Of a stretch of 64,000 bases of DNA, positions 32,802-42,687 are shown piece by piece. A program made the translations under genes and the position numbers. The notes below the pieces were generated by a model. The model saw only the letters and a program-made list of their open reading frames with translations, did not search any database and had not been told where the DNA came from. Location of the stretch: positions 496,001 to 560,000 of the forward strand of contig CAWAUR010000015.1 in assembly GCA_963785255.1 (NCBI GenBank), in the 5' to 3' direction. This stretch comes from Bog-159 sp963785255. GTDB lineage: Bacteria; Acidobacteriota; Terriglobia; Bryobacterales; Bryobacteraceae. Within the stretch, counting starts at the first letter, position 1. Each line of letters begins with the position of its first letter.

Positions 32802-33935
32802 TTACCAGGCCGCGCGATAAAGCGCCAGCAAGTCCTCGCGCGTGCAAGGCCGCGGGTTAAGCTGATGGCAACCGTCCTGGATGGCCTTATCGGACAGCGC
32901 GGGAAGGGCCGCCTCGGTGACGCCATAATCCCGCAAGCGGGGCGCGATGCCCACCCGCCGGTTCAGATCGCGGACGAGGTCGGCAATATCTCCGCCGCCG
33001 AACTGCGCCTCCAGATCGTGCAGTCGCTGCGCCACGGCCGGCCGGTTGTACTCCAGCACGGCGGGCAGCAAAACGGCGTTCGAGGTGCCGTGATGCATGC
33101 CGCAATCCGACGAAAGCGGATGCGCCAGCGAGTGCACCGCTCCCAGGCCTTTTTGAAATGCGATGGCGCCCATCACGGAGGCCATCATCATTTGGGTGCG
33201 CGCTTCAAGATCACGAGGTTCGGCCATCACGCGCGGCAGGTTCTCCCAAACCAGGCGCGCGCCCGCCAGCGCGATAGCGTCGCAGATGGGGTGATAGCCC
33301 TTGGAAATGTAAGCTTCCACGTTGTGCGTGAACGCATCCATGCCGGTGCCGGCGGTGAGGTGCGGCGGCAGATCCAAAGTCAGTTCCGGATCGGCGATGG
33401 CCAGCGTGGGGATCAGGTGCGGGCTGAACACCACGGTCTTGCGGTTGGTGGCGGCGATGGTGACCACGGTGGAGCGCGAGACTTCGCTGCCGGTGCCGGC
33501 GGTGGTGGCGATAGCGATGTAGGGCGGCATGTTCGCCGAGATGCGATCGGCGCCGTCGAGCAGATCGTCGTATTCCGCCAACGGCAGCTCGTGCGTGACT
33601 TTCAGCCGGATGGCTTTGGCGGCGTCCAGCGGCGATCCGCCACCCAGGCCGACGATGCCGTTGCAGCGGTTCTGCTGATAGACTTCCACGCCGTCGAGCA
33701 CGTTGCGTTCGGTGGGATTGGGATCGACGCTTGAGAACACCACCGCGCCGGGCGCCAGGCTGGCCACGCGCGCGAAGACCGGCGTGCGCGCCAATCCTGC
33801 GTCGGTCACCAGCAGCGGCCGGGACATGCCGCGCTTGCGCAGTTCCTCGGGAAGGCGCTCGACCGCGCCCGGGCCGAACAGGATGGTGGTGGGGAAGCTG
33901 AAGGTGGAGACGGTCACAACACTATGAGAACACAC
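32802..33935 (-). CDS. Iron-containing (group III) alcohol dehydrogenase
   Basis: An Fe-ADH of 377 residues, NAD(P)-dependent, with an unknown alcohol or aldehyde substrate. N-terminal nucleotide-binding half with ILFGPGAVERLPE, GGGSPLDAAKAI and TTAGTGSEVS. C-terminal metal half with metal-binding Asp and His residues in GMDAFTHNVEAYIS, AVHSLAHPLSSDCGMHHGTSNAVLLP and FGGGD. Stands alone. A start at the internal GTG (VTVSTFSFP) a few codons downstream is equally possible. Confidence 0.93.
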   Translation of the reverse strand: MCSHSVVTVSTFSFPTTILFGPGAVERLPEELRKRGMSRPLLVTDAGLARTPVFARVASLAPGAVVFSSVDPNPTERNVLDGVEVYQQNRCNGIVGLGGGSPLDAAKAIRLKVTHELPLAEYDDLLDGADRISANMPPYIAIATTAGTGSEVSRSTVVTIAATNRKTVVFSPHLIPTLAIADPELTLDLPPHLTAGTGMDAFTHNVEAYISKGYHPICDAIALAGARLVWENLPRVMAEPRDLEARTQMMMASVMGAIAFQKGLGAVHSLAHPLSSDCGMHHGTSNAVLLPAVLEYNRPAVAQRLHDLEAQFGGGDIADLVRDLNRRVGIAPRLRDYGVTEAALPALSDKAIQDGCHQLNPRPCTREDLLALYRAAW

Positions 33936-33937
33936 CG

Positions 33938-33968
33938 TGGGCAGACGATCGTTTTTTGTCGTCTGCCT
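33938..33968 (-). repeat. Palindromic repeat family B, copy 4
   Basis: GGCAGACGA / TCGTCTGCC arms around the loop TCGTTTTTTG, the complement of the family loop. Confidence 0.8.
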
Positions 33969-34003
33969 TTGGCGGGGCTGAGTGACAGGGAGAGGACTGA
34001 GCG

Positions 34004-34291
34004 TTGAAGTCTGAGCATCTCTTGTTCAGCGGCCATGCCATCGAGCGGATGTTCCGCCGCGGCATCAGGGAGGATGAGGTAAGATTGGTTATATCCACCG
34101 GCGATATAATCATGGAATAACCGGAGGACACGCCCTTCCCAAGCCGGCTGATGGTCGCGTTTGTGGCAGGGCGGCCCATCCACATCGTCGTAGCTGACGA
34201 TGAAGCGAACACAAGGTCCATTGTTCTCAACGCCTACGTTCCCGAGGAAGATCGATGCAGTCCGGATTACCGTATCAGGAGAGTAAAGTGA
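34004..34291 (+). pseudogene. DUF4258 protein (toxin-like) with an in-frame stop
   Basis: From a TTG at 34004 (preceded by GGGAGAGG) the frame encodes SGHAIERMFRRGI, then the DUF4258 pattern REDEVRLVISTGDIIME, then TAA at 34118, then PEDTPFPSRLMVAFVAG, HIVVADDE and a family-like end at TGA 34289. Relatives have an aromatic residue where the TAA stands (EEYP.DTP.PS), so a Tyr codon to TAA change is likely. The total would be about 95 residues. DUF4258 proteins are RelE-like and pair with YgiT-type zinc-finger antitoxins, which is exactly the next gene. The toxin is probably dead. Confidence 0.8.
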
Positions 34292-34512
34292 CCTGTCTAA
34301 TTTGCCGCACTGGAGAGACCGCCCCCGGAGTCGTGACCGTTCCGCTCCAGCGCGGCGAAACCACCGTGATTCTGAACGGCGTTCCGGCCGAAGTCTGCGG
34401 CAATTGCGGGGAGTATTACCTGTCGGAAGATATCACCCGGCGCGCGCTTGAACGGGCCGAGGCGGCAGTAGCCGGCGGCGCCGAAGTCGAGATCCTGCGC
34501 TTCGCCGCCTGA
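34255..34512 (+). CDS. YgiT-type zinc-finger (MqsA N-terminal-like) antitoxin-like protein
   Basis: An 85-residue protein with the YgiT/MqsA-type zinc ribbon CLICRTGETAPG....CGNCGEYYL and a short helical tail (SEDITRRALERAEAAVAGGAE). It lacks the Xre HTH domain of full-length MqsA. It overlaps the upstream DUF4258 frame by 37 nt, as in such pairs. The ATG at 34255 (after GAGGAAG) was chosen; a GTG at 34288 would still keep both Cys pairs. Its toxin partner carries a nonsense codon. Confidence 0.82.
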   Translation: MQSGLPYQESKVTCLICRTGETAPGVVTVPLQRGETTVILNGVPAEVCGNCGEYYLSEDITRRALERAEAAVAGGAEVEILRFAA

Positions 34513-35046
34513 CTACTGTAACGCCGGCGCGCGCACACCCGCCACCACCCGGTCGCACAACCCGCAAAATTCCGCGCCTTTTACGTCCAGCCGCTCCACG
34601 CCGTGGCTGGACGTCATCACGCAGCGCCAGTCGTCGCAGTGCCGCAGACCGAACGTGTGGCCCAACTCATGGATGGCTTCCTTCGCCAGCCGCTCGCGCA
34701 TCAAATCCTCGCGCGGCGGCAACCCGTAGAACTGCTCGCGCAGGCGATAGAGCGACACCACCGCGCAACTGCCCGTCAACTGCGCTTCGCCGAAGACGAA
34801 GGTCAGCACCGGGACGTAGAGATCCACCGAAGTCACCGCCAGCAGGCGCGCGCCCTTTTCGGCGAGCGGCTGCATGGCTTCCAGAATGGCGGTTGAATAA
34901 TACTGATTGCGGCGAAAGTCGCGCGCGAAAGCGACATCCAAACGCTCCGGGCGCACCTGGCACGCCGTACGAAAAGCAGGCGCTAACCGGCCGGCCAAGT
35001 CGCCCAGCACCTCCGCCGCAACGTCGATGCCCAGCAGTTGGATCAC
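34513..35046 (-). CDS. Archaemetzincin-family metalloprotease, duplicate copy A
   Basis: A 177-residue archaemetzincin (AmzA/AMZ family) with the zinc site HELGHTFGLRHC, the following CVM Met-turn-like region and the CGLC pair near the end that binds structural zinc. It is almost identical to copy B (37052-37585); differences are concentrated at the C-terminus (EFCGLCD and PALQ here, EFCLLCD and PALV there). Here the gene is separated from its operon and preceded only by the 3' tail of a sigma-54 regulator, so its expression is uncertain. The frame is intact. Confidence 0.9.
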   Translation of the reverse strand: MIQLLGIDVAAEVLGDLAGRLAPAFRTACQVRPERLDVAFARDFRRNQYYSTAILEAMQPLAEKGARLLAVTSVDLYVPVLTFVFGEAQLTGSCAVVSLYRLREQFYGLPPREDLMRERLAKEAIHELGHTFGLRHCDDWRCVMTSSHGVERLDVKGAEFCGLCDRVVAGVRAPALQ

Positions 35047-35275
35047 TTTATTTCAAGCCGTAGCGCTTCAGTTTGTTGTACAGCGTGGTGCGGTCGATAT
35101 CCAGAATACGCGCCGCGCGCGAAAGGTTATGCTCGGTCTCGCGCAGCACGCGTTCGATATGCACGCGTTCGACGTCGTCCAGCGTGCGGCCGCTGGGCGC
35201 GCCATTCGTCTGGAACTGGAAGGAAAAGTCCGCCGGTTTAATCTCCGCGCCGCGGCACACCACCAGGGGGCGCTC
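34517..35275. repeat. Direct duplication, copy A
   Basis: Matches 37056-37814 with an offset of 2539 bp. By eye 34655-35203 is identical to 37194-37742 (about 549 bp), while both ends (34517-34654 and 35204-35275) carry scattered differences. The 1.8 kb between the copies holds a toxin/antitoxin-type island. Confidence 0.9.
35048..35270 (-). pseudogene. Truncated 3' end of the sigma-54 response regulator (duplicate)
   Basis: Encodes the last ~70 residues of the regulator at 37587-38951: VCRGAEIKPADFSFQFQ, the linker and the Fis-type helix-turn-helix (NLSRAARILDIDRTTLYNKL). The receiver and AAA+ domains are missing, and the sequence stops matching at about 35275. A small Fis-like protein from an internal GTG at 35263 is possible in principle. 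I treat it as a remnant. Confidence 0.8.
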
Positions 35276-35332
35276 AGTGTGCTGAGGAGATGGCTTCTAC
35301 CTCGCCGGCGGCGTATATTAGAAGCAGCGGTT

Positions 35333-35578
35333 ATGCCACTGACAATTTCTGACGAAATTCTCGCCGCGGCTCACATTACCGAGCTGGAGTTAAAACAGGA
35401 GCTCGCCTTGACGCTGTTCCAGCAGGAGCGCCTGACTCTTGGCCGCGCAAGCAGCTTGGCTGGGATGAGCCAGCTAGAGTTTCAGCAGTTGTTGGCGGAC
35501 CGCCGCATACCCATACATTACGGAGTTGAGGAATTCAAGCAGGATTTGGAAACCCTTCGCCAAATGGGCCGTCTTTGA
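35333..35578 (+). CDS. UPF0175-family antitoxin
   Basis: An 81-residue protein with the UPF0175 pattern: MPLTISDEILAAAHITELEL at the start, LALTLFQQERLTLGRASSLAGMSQLEFQQLLADRRIPIHY, then EEFKQDLETL. These proteins are helical DNA-binding antitoxins encoded next to PIN/DUF3368 toxins. It overlaps the toxin start by 4 nt. The upstream sequence at the edge of the duplication contains GCGTATATTAGAAGC, whose TATATT could be its -10. Confidence 0.85.
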   Translation: MPLTISDEILAAAHITELELKQELALTLFQQERLTLGRASSLAGMSQLEFQQLLADRRIPIHYGVEEFKQDLETLRQMGRL

Positions 35579-36060
35579 TCGTCATTTCCGACACCTCACC
35601 GATCCTCAACTTGTCGCGTATCGGTCGGCTTGAGTTGCTGGCTCGCCTCTACGAACAAGTGCTCATCCCTCCAGCCGTCTACCGGGAACTCGCGCGCTCC
35701 GACATGGGAGACCCGCTCATCGAGAGTGCATCGCCCTCCTGGCTTGTCGTGGAAGCCGCACAGGATAGGGTGCGCATAGCGGAGCTTAGCGAAGAACTCG
35801 ATCCAGGCGAAGCGGAGGCTATCGCGCTAGCCCTGGAAAAGCAGGCCGATTTAATTCTGGTTGACGAGCGGCTGGGCCGGCGAGTGGCCCTGGCTCTCGG
35901 ACTCCGGGTAACTGGCCTCCTCGGCGTATTGGCCGAGGCCAAACGGGCTGGCCTGATCGAGCGGGTCAAACCGGTCATCGAAGATCTGCGGGAGCGTGCA
36001 GGCTTTTGGATCAGCGCCGAGCTGGTTGCGCAGGTTCTCACCGATCTCGACGAGGCGTGA
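35575..36060 (+). CDS. DUF3368 PIN-domain toxin-like nuclease
   Basis: A 161-residue PIN-fold protein. Acidic residues of the active site are visible as VISDTSPILNLSRIG (Asp6), the EAEAIALALE helix and LILVDERLGRR, which carries the later Asp; a DUF3368-type C-terminus follows (VTGLLGVLAEAKRAGLI). It is a predicted RNase toxin paired with the UPF0175 antitoxin just upstream. The start is TTG, overlapping the antitoxin stop. Confidence 0.87.
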   Translation: MIVISDTSPILNLSRIGRLELLARLYEQVLIPPAVYRELARSDMGDPLIESASPSWLVVEAAQDRVRIAELSEELDPGEAEAIALALEKQADLILVDERLGRRVALALGLRVTGLLGVLAEAKRAGLIERVKPVIEDLRERAGFWISAELVAQVLTDLDEA

Positions 36061-36113
36061 TCCTCGCGGCAGGACCAGCAGGTGAACCGCAGCTGCCGTC
36101 GGCCGGGGCTACA

Positions 36114-36446
36114 ATGTCAAGTGGGAGGAGCATATCCTCGGACAGCACAGACAACTTCGAAACGACGGCAGAGCCGGGCGCGCTCGGCGCGCAGGACTGG
36201 GAGCTTGCTTTCCGGGTGCTCGGCGAGCAACTCGCGAGGCACGACGGTTGCGTCAGCGCGGTGGCGCTCCGGCGGGAGATGGAGAAAAACGGTGGGTCCA
36301 GCGCGCGTCCTTTAGTGGTCGATCTCCAGCTCTTTGACGCCGAGTCCAGCCGCGAACGTGGAATCCTTGTGCCCAGCTTCGAGTTCGGTTATTTGGGGAG
36401 AAGCTTCTACTCAGCGCAAAAACTTGCCGAAGCCCAGGAAGGCTGA
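36114..36446 (+). CDS. Hypothetical 110-residue protein
   Basis: Not recognised. It encodes MSSGRSISSDSTDNFETT, an EPGALGAQDWELAFRVLGEQL segment, a variable helix (AVALRREMEKNGG) and VVDLQLFDAESSRERGILVPSFEF, GRSFYSAQKLAEA. No signal or membrane segment. It overlaps or abuts the start of the next frame, so the pair may be one unit of the accessory island between the two duplicated blocks. Confidence 0.55.
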   Translation: MSSGRSISSDSTDNFETTAEPGALGAQDWELAFRVLGEQLARHDGCVSAVALRREMEKNGGSSARPLVVDLQLFDAESSRERGILVPSFEFGYLGRSFYSAQKLAEAQEG

Positions 36447-37044
36447 AGATGCCAGTAGTGAGGCGTCCACCGCCCAGCCTGAAGAGATCGTGGTTACCCG
36501 GGCCAACCACCAAGAGGAAGCTCGCTTGGTCCAATACGTCAAAGAGGCGCTGAAAGAACTCTACGCGAGCGATTTCGGTCCGGAGGACACAGATTTTGTT
36601 TTTGATGTCCATTCCGCCCGCAAGGGCAGCAGCTTTGAAAACGTCGATCTGATCGGAGTGCACTGGCGGTCTCGCGACTTTTGCGACCTTATAACGGTGG
36701 AGGTAAAGCTGGACTTCACCGCTCACGCAATTCAGCAAGCGCTCAACTACATGCGATTTTCGCACCGCGCCTGGGTCGCCGCGCTCGTTGAGAGCGATTC
36801 AAAGGCCGAGCTTCCGCGGCGCTATCCCACGCTATTCGACCACGCCATCTCGCGTGGCCTGGGTGTACTTGCTTGCCGCCGCCGCCAGGGGCGCCGTTAT
36901 GAGGTAACCCCAGTTCATTAGCCGATTCGCAGTCAGCCCGATCCCTTGCTGGAGAAGGCGTTTGTTGACCGATATCGGGAGCATTTTGAGGCGGCGGGTG
37001 TAGTAGAGCCTGAGCCGAGAAGGCGCTTCCCGAGATTTCGGTGA
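36334..37044 (+). pseudogene. Possible PD-(D/E)XK-fold nuclease-like protein with a C-terminal in-frame TAG
   Basis: The frame 36334-36921 encodes NHQEEARLVQYVKEALKEL, then FENVDLIGVHW, FCDLITVEVKLDFTAHAIQQ and LNYMRFSHRAWVAAL. The acidic residue of NVDL followed by EVK and a helix with Gln and Tyr fits a PD-(D/E)XK nuclease core. After TAG at 36919 the same frame continues with coding-like sequence (PIRSQPDPLLEKAFVDRYRE, then HFEAAGVVEPEPRRRF) to TGA at 37042. A CAG to TAG change would explain it. The start is uncertain: TTG 36334 or a later codon. Confidence 0.5.
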
Positions 37045-37051
37045 TGTGGTC

Positions 37052-37585
37052 CTACACCAACGCCGGTGCTCGCACCCCCGCCACCACCCGGTCACACAGC
37101 AAGCAAAACTCCGCGCCTTTCACATCCAGCCGTTCCACCCCGTGGCTGGAAGTCATCACGCAGCGCCAGTCGTCGCAGTGCCGCAAACCGAATGTGTGGC
37201 CCAACTCATGGATGGCTTCCTTCGCCAGCCGCTCGCGCATCAAATCCTCGCGCGGCGGCAACCCGTAGAACTGCTCGCGCAGGCGATAGAGCGACACCAC
37301 CGCGCAACTGCCCGTCAACTGCGCTTCGCCGAAGACGAAGGTCAGCACCGGGACGTAGAGATCCACCGAAGTCACCGCCAGCAGGCGCGCGCCCTTTTCG
37401 GCGAGCGGCTGCATGGCTTCCAGAATGGCGGTTGAATAATACTGATTGCGGCGAAAGTCGCGCGCGAAAGCGACATCCAAACGCTCCGGGCGCACCTGGC
37501 ACGCCGTACGAAAAGCAGGCGCTAACCGGCCGGCCAAGTCGCCCAGCACCTCCGCCGCAACGTCGATGCCCAGCAGTTGGATCAC
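37052..37585 (-). CDS. Archaemetzincin-family metalloprotease, operon copy B
   Basis: A 177-residue zinc protease with HELGHTFGLRHC, a CVM segment 5 residues on, and a CLLCD pair: HExxHxxGxxHC plus extra Cys, as in archaemetzincins. No signal peptide, so it is cytoplasmic. It starts 1 nt after the stop of the sigma-54 regulator, so it is the last gene of the six-gene redox/two-component operon, an unusual place for a protease. Substrates of bacterial archaemetzincins are unknown. Confidence 0.92.
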   Translation of the reverse strand: MIQLLGIDVAAEVLGDLAGRLAPAFRTACQVRPERLDVAFARDFRRNQYYSTAILEAMQPLAEKGARLLAVTSVDLYVPVLTFVFGEAQLTGSCAVVSLYRLREQFYGLPPREDLMRERLAKEAIHELGHTFGLRHCDDWRCVMTSSHGVERLDVKGAEFCLLCDRVVAGVRAPALV

Positions 37586-37586
37586 T

Positions 37587-38951
<1,365 letters not shown>

Positions 38952-38967
38952 ATTTCCCCCGTTTATT

Positions 38968-40602
38968 TCACTGCGGCAGTTCCGGCGATTGGAACGTGCG
39001 CCTGGTCAGGCCCGCCCCCGCCAGAACCGGTTCCATCGCCGCCGGCCGCGATACCGGCAGGGTCACCGTGAACTCGGTGCCTGTGCCGGGCGTGGACTCG
39101 ACCGCGATCTCGCCGCCATGTTGTTCGACAATACTGCGCGCCACGGCCAACCCCAGGCCGGTGCGCTGCTGATCCTCCTTGGTCGTAAAAAAAGGATCGA
39201 AGATCTGCGCCAACACCTCGGGCGGAATCCCCGAACCGGTGTCGCGCACCTTGATCCGTACATGTCCGGCCGCGGAATCCAACTCCGTGGCCACTTCGAG
39301 TAATCCGCCGTGCGGCATGGCTTCGGTGGCATTTACCAGCAGCACCAGCACTACCTGCTGAACCTGCCCTGCATCGCACGATACCGGCGGTAGGTCCTTC
39401 GCCAAGTCGCTGTGCAACTCGATCGACAGTAATTCCGCCTTGTGGCGCACCAGCACCAGCGCGCGGCCGATGAGCGTGTTCAGATCCTGGGGCTCGCGGT
39501 GGCTGGGCGCCTGTCGCGCAAACGTCAGCAGATTGCGCATGATTTCGCCGCAGCGCTTGCTTTCGCGCTCGATGATGCGGAGGTCTTCCGTCATCTCTTC
39601 GCGCGATGCGGCGGGCCCTTTTTCCACTTCCTTGAGCGTCAAGCGGGCGTAGGTGAGGATGCCGAACAGCGGATTGTTCACCTCATGCGCCACTGTGGCG
39701 GCCAGCTTCCCGATAGAAGCCATCTTCTCGCTGGCCAGCAGCGAGCGGTGGGCCTGATCCAGTTCGGCCGTCTTGCGCCGCACCCGCTCTTCGATTTCGG
39801 CGTGCGCGCCGGCCACCTCCGCCGTCATCTTATTAAAGGATGCCGCCAGGTCGCCGATTTCGTCCTTCGAGCGTACTGGCAAGCGGTAGTCCAGTTCGCC
39901 GTCGGCAACCCGGTGGGTGCCTGCGATCAACTCGTTAATCGGTTGGTAGACCACGCCCCAGATGAAGACCATGCTGACCACCCATATCATCGCCAGCGTG
40001 ATGGCCATGAACAGAACCAGGTGGGCTCTATGTTGCGCGGTCTGCGCATCCACGGCCGCGAGCGTTAGATTGGCGTCGATCACTCCCAGGACCCTCTGCC
40101 CGGCGGGATGGCAGCTCACGCAAGCCGGCGCGTTCTCGATCGGCCGGATTACGCCCAGCAACCGGCCGCCGTGGCCATCGGCGAAGATGCGCGCGCGGTC
40201 GGGGCGGTTCAGTTTTACGAGCGGCGCGCTTTGGGCATGGCATCCGTAACAGGCTTCGGCGGTCTTATCCACCACCCGGCCGACTTCCGCCGCGTCGGTC
40301 GAGAAGGTAATACGGCCTTCCTTATTAAAGATACGGATGCGCCGGATACCTGGCTGGCTCCCCAGCTCCTGAATGACGTTATAAAGCGCCTGCCGGTCGT
40401 TACGTAGCATCTCGAAATGCGTGCTGCGCTGGATCACGTCGGTGATGCGCTCGGCGGATAGCATCACCAGTTCTTCAGAGTGGCGGCGCTGTTCCCGCAG
40501 GTTGAAGTAGCCGAATAAACAGAATAAGGCCGCCGTGCTCGCTATTAAGGCCACAGCGAGCTTGGCGGCCAATCCGACGCGTAGTGATTCGGGAAAACGC
40601 AT
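38968..40602 (-). CDS. Membrane histidine kinase with a di-haem c-type sensor domain
   Basis: A 544-residue kinase. N-terminal membrane helix (about 12-32), then an extracytoplasmic sensor of ~160 residues with two CxxCH haem-c motifs, CYGCH (118-122) and CVSCH (161-165). A second helix (about 195-218), a HAMP domain (about 219-272), a HisKA domain with phospho-acceptor His306 in AHEVNNPL, and HATPase_c with VNATEAM (N box), DTGSGIP and TGLGLAVARS (G boxes). The haems suggest that it senses redox state, oxygen or NO. It sits between the HybB-like gene (7 nt) and the sigma-54 regulator. Confidence 0.93.
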   Translation of the reverse strand: MRFPESLRVGLAAKLAVALIASTAALFCLFGYFNLREQRRHSEELVMLSAERITDVIQRSTHFEMLRNDRQALYNVIQELGSQPGIRRIRIFNKEGRITFSTDAAEVGRVVDKTAEACYGCHAQSAPLVKLNRPDRARIFADGHGGRLLGVIRPIENAPACVSCHPAGQRVLGVIDANLTLAAVDAQTAQHRAHLVLFMAITLAMIWVVSMVFIWGVVYQPINELIAGTHRVADGELDYRLPVRSKDEIGDLAASFNKMTAEVAGAHAEIEERVRRKTAELDQAHRSLLASEKMASIGKLAATVAHEVNNPLFGILTYARLTLKEVEKGPAASREEMTEDLRIIERESKRCGEIMRNLLTFARQAPSHREPQDLNTLIGRALVLVRHKAELLSIELHSDLAKDLPPVSCDAGQVQQVVLVLLVNATEAMPHGGLLEVATELDSAAGHVRIKVRDTGSGIPPEVLAQIFDPFFTTKEDQQRTGLGLAVARSIVEQHGGEIAVESTPGTGTEFTVTLPVSRPAAMEPVLAGAGLTRRTFQSPELPQ

Positions 40603-40609
40603 CGGCCTC

Positions 40610-41890
40610 CTATCCGAAACCGGCCGGCACTTGGTCTTCCGCTATCTCGCGGATCTCGCGCGCGGCGTGCGCTTCTTCCCGGTCCTGGTCCTCGAAAATC
40701 GGGAAGTGTTGCGCGATTACGTGGAATACGGCGAAGCCCAGCGCGATAATCGCCAGCGTGACAGCCACCTCGGTCCAACGCGGAACGTAATGCGTGCCCG
40801 ACCCGGCTTCCATACCGGTCACGCTGACATTCAGGCGGTTGGCGATGAAGCCGAAGATCACCATCACCGCGCAGCCATACAATTTCGCGGGATTCCAGCG
40901 CACGCTGCGTTGAAACAGGAGCACCGTGGGCACGGCCAGCAATAAGATTTCAAGGCCGAAAAGCCAGGTTTCCGTGCGGTTCTGGCGCAGCAGACCCAGC
41001 ACGCCGCGCTGTTCCAGATCGAGGAAACGGCAGAACAGCAGCGTCATTAGAAGAACGGCCAATACCCGCGCCAACCCCGCGGCCAAAGGCAGTTCCAATT
41101 TTCTGCCGAACGCTTTGCTCGAATGCCACGATTCGAAAATCGTCATGGCCAATCCGGCGCAGATCGCCGACAAATAAAAGAATACCGGCAGCACGGGCGT
41201 GTACCAGAGCGCGTACAATTTATGCGGCACGATCAAGTAGAGGCTGCCGAGAGAAGACTGATGCAGGGTTGAGAGCAGCACGCCCACGATCATGAGCGGC
41301 ACCGAGATGAATTTCAGCCAATCGAGCGGCTTCTTCCATCCCAGCTTTTCAAACACGGCGGGCGCGAATTCCAGCGCCAGAACGGTCGTATACAGCGTGA
41401 CGCACCACGCCACTTCGAACATTACCGAATGCGGATTCCACATCACCAGCGGATGCCATACGCGGTCCGGCCGCCCCAGGTCGAACAGCAGCGCAAACAC
41501 CACCAGCACGTATCCCAGAAACGCGGTCAGGATGGACGGCCGCAGAATGGGGTGATACTTCTCGATGTTGAAGATGTGCACTACCGCCACCAGCGTAAAT
41601 CCGCCGGCTGCCAGCCCCACGCCGCAAAGAATATCGAATCCGATCCAGATGCCCCAGGGAAATTGATCGCTTAAGTTAGTGACCGCGCCCAATCCATAGC
41701 GCACCCGCAGATACGTGGCGTAAGCGCCAGCGATCATCAAAACGGCGAACACCACGCGCCAGACGGTGATCTTCGGAAGCGCAAAGGGGCGCGTGTCCGC
41801 GCCGCCAGGAAGGGAAGGATCTCGCGAGATGGTGGCGGCGCGGCCGTGCCCCGTTTTGCGCGGGTTCCTCAAAAGCGAGCGGCCGTTCAT
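40610..41890 (-). CDS. HybB/NrfD-like polytopic quinone-interacting membrane subunit
   Basis: A 426-residue membrane protein of the NrfD/HybB family with about 10 helices. Recognisable blocks: FPWGIWIGFDILCGVGLAAGG, VVHIFNIEKYHPILRP, DLGRPDRVWHPLVMWNPHSVMFEVAWC, SSLGSLYLI and SVTGMEAGSGTHYVPRWTEV. Such subunits exchange electrons between the quinone pool and an extracytoplasmic Fe-S protein. The ATG at 41890 overlaps the ferredoxin stop (ATGA). No catalytic hydrogenase or molybdopterin subunit is encoded nearby, so the electron partner is unknown. Confidence 0.93.
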   Translation of the reverse strand: MNGRSLLRNPRKTGHGRAATISRDPSLPGGADTRPFALPKITVWRVVFAVLMIAGAYATYLRVRYGLGAVTNLSDQFPWGIWIGFDILCGVGLAAGGFTLVAVVHIFNIEKYHPILRPSILTAFLGYVLVVFALLFDLGRPDRVWHPLVMWNPHSVMFEVAWCVTLYTTVLALEFAPAVFEKLGWKKPLDWLKFISVPLMIVGVLLSTLHQSSLGSLYLIVPHKLYALWYTPVLPVFFYLSAICAGLAMTIFESWHSSKAFGRKLELPLAAGLARVLAVLLMTLLFCRFLDLEQRGVLGLLRQNRTETWLFGLEILLLAVPTVLLFQRSVRWNPAKLYGCAVMVIFGFIANRLNVSVTGMEAGSGTHYVPRWTEVAVTLAIIALGFAVFHVIAQHFPIFEDQDREEAHAAREIREIAEDQVPAGFG

Positions 41891-42633
41891 CGCTTGCCTC
41901 CTTCCACCTTGCGCACTTCGTCGCGCCGGTTGGTGATCCACCAGATGCCTCCCAGCAGCACGGAGCCCACCGAAACCACGTCCGGCACCGCTTCAAGCAC
42001 GCGCCAAGTCAACTGCGGCAGGGGCTCGAGCGGCAGAGTCGTCCGCAGCCCGATCTGCTCGAACGGCACCGCCGAGAGGTACAGCACCGAAGTGCCGCCC
42101 ACCTCCTGCAATCCATAAATGCGTTGATAATAGTCGGTCGGTTTCGCTGCTAAGCGCCGGCGCGCCTCAGCCACCAGCGCATCGCGATCTCCGCAGATGG
42201 TAGCGCCGGTGGGGCACGCCTCCGCGCAGGCCGTAAGCCGGCCCGCGCGCTGCCGGTCGTAACACATATCGCACTTGCGCACCTTGGGCAGCCGCTTGTC
42301 CCACTCATACGCGGGCACCTGGAACGGACACGCCGTCATGCAATACCGGCACCCCATGCATTTCTCTGCGTCGTAAACCACCGGCCCCAGGCTGGTCTTA
42401 TGCAGCGCGCCCACCGGGCAGACCGACGCACAGGTTGGTTGCGCGCAGTGCATGCACAACCGGCGGCTGAAATGCTCGCCGAACGTCTGAATGGCCGTCA
42501 GCTTATGCGCCGAAAGCCGTGGCTCCGCCGCCACCTTATCGTTATAAGGAAGCCGCCAGCGTTCGGCGCAGGCGGCCTCGCAGGATTTGCAACCGATGCA
42601 CAGTGTACTGTCGTAAAGGATGGCCTTTGACAT
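41887..42633 (-). CDS. HybA-like 4x[4Fe-4S] ferredoxin subunit with C-terminal membrane helix
   Basis: A 248-residue DMSO-reductase-type ferredoxin. Four Cys clusters are visible: CIGCKSCEAAC (12-22), CMHCAQPTCASVCP, CMGCRYCMTACP and CDMC......CAEACP. A hydrophobic segment near the C-terminus (VVSVGSVLLGGIWWI) may anchor it beside the HybB-like protein. There is no Tat signal at the N-terminus (MSKAILYDSTL), unlike many HybA proteins, so its topology is uncertain. The ATG at 42633 is 54 nt after the GcvH-like gene. A remnant with nearly the same start lies at 50494. Confidence 0.92.
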   Translation of the reverse strand: MSKAILYDSTLCIGCKSCEAACAERWRLPYNDKVAAEPRLSAHKLTAIQTFGEHFSRRLCMHCAQPTCASVCPVGALHKTSLGPVVYDAEKCMGCRYCMTACPFQVPAYEWDKRLPKVRKCDMCYDRQRAGRLTACAEACPTGATICGDRDALVAEARRRLAAKPTDYYQRIYGLQEVGGTSVLYLSAVPFEQIGLRTTLPLEPLPQLTWRVLEAVPDVVSVGSVLLGGIWWITNRRDEVRKVEGGKR

Positions 42634-42687
42634 ATTCGGATGTCTAACTCTGTTATATCGCACTTCCCCGCTAAAAGCGTAGAGAAT

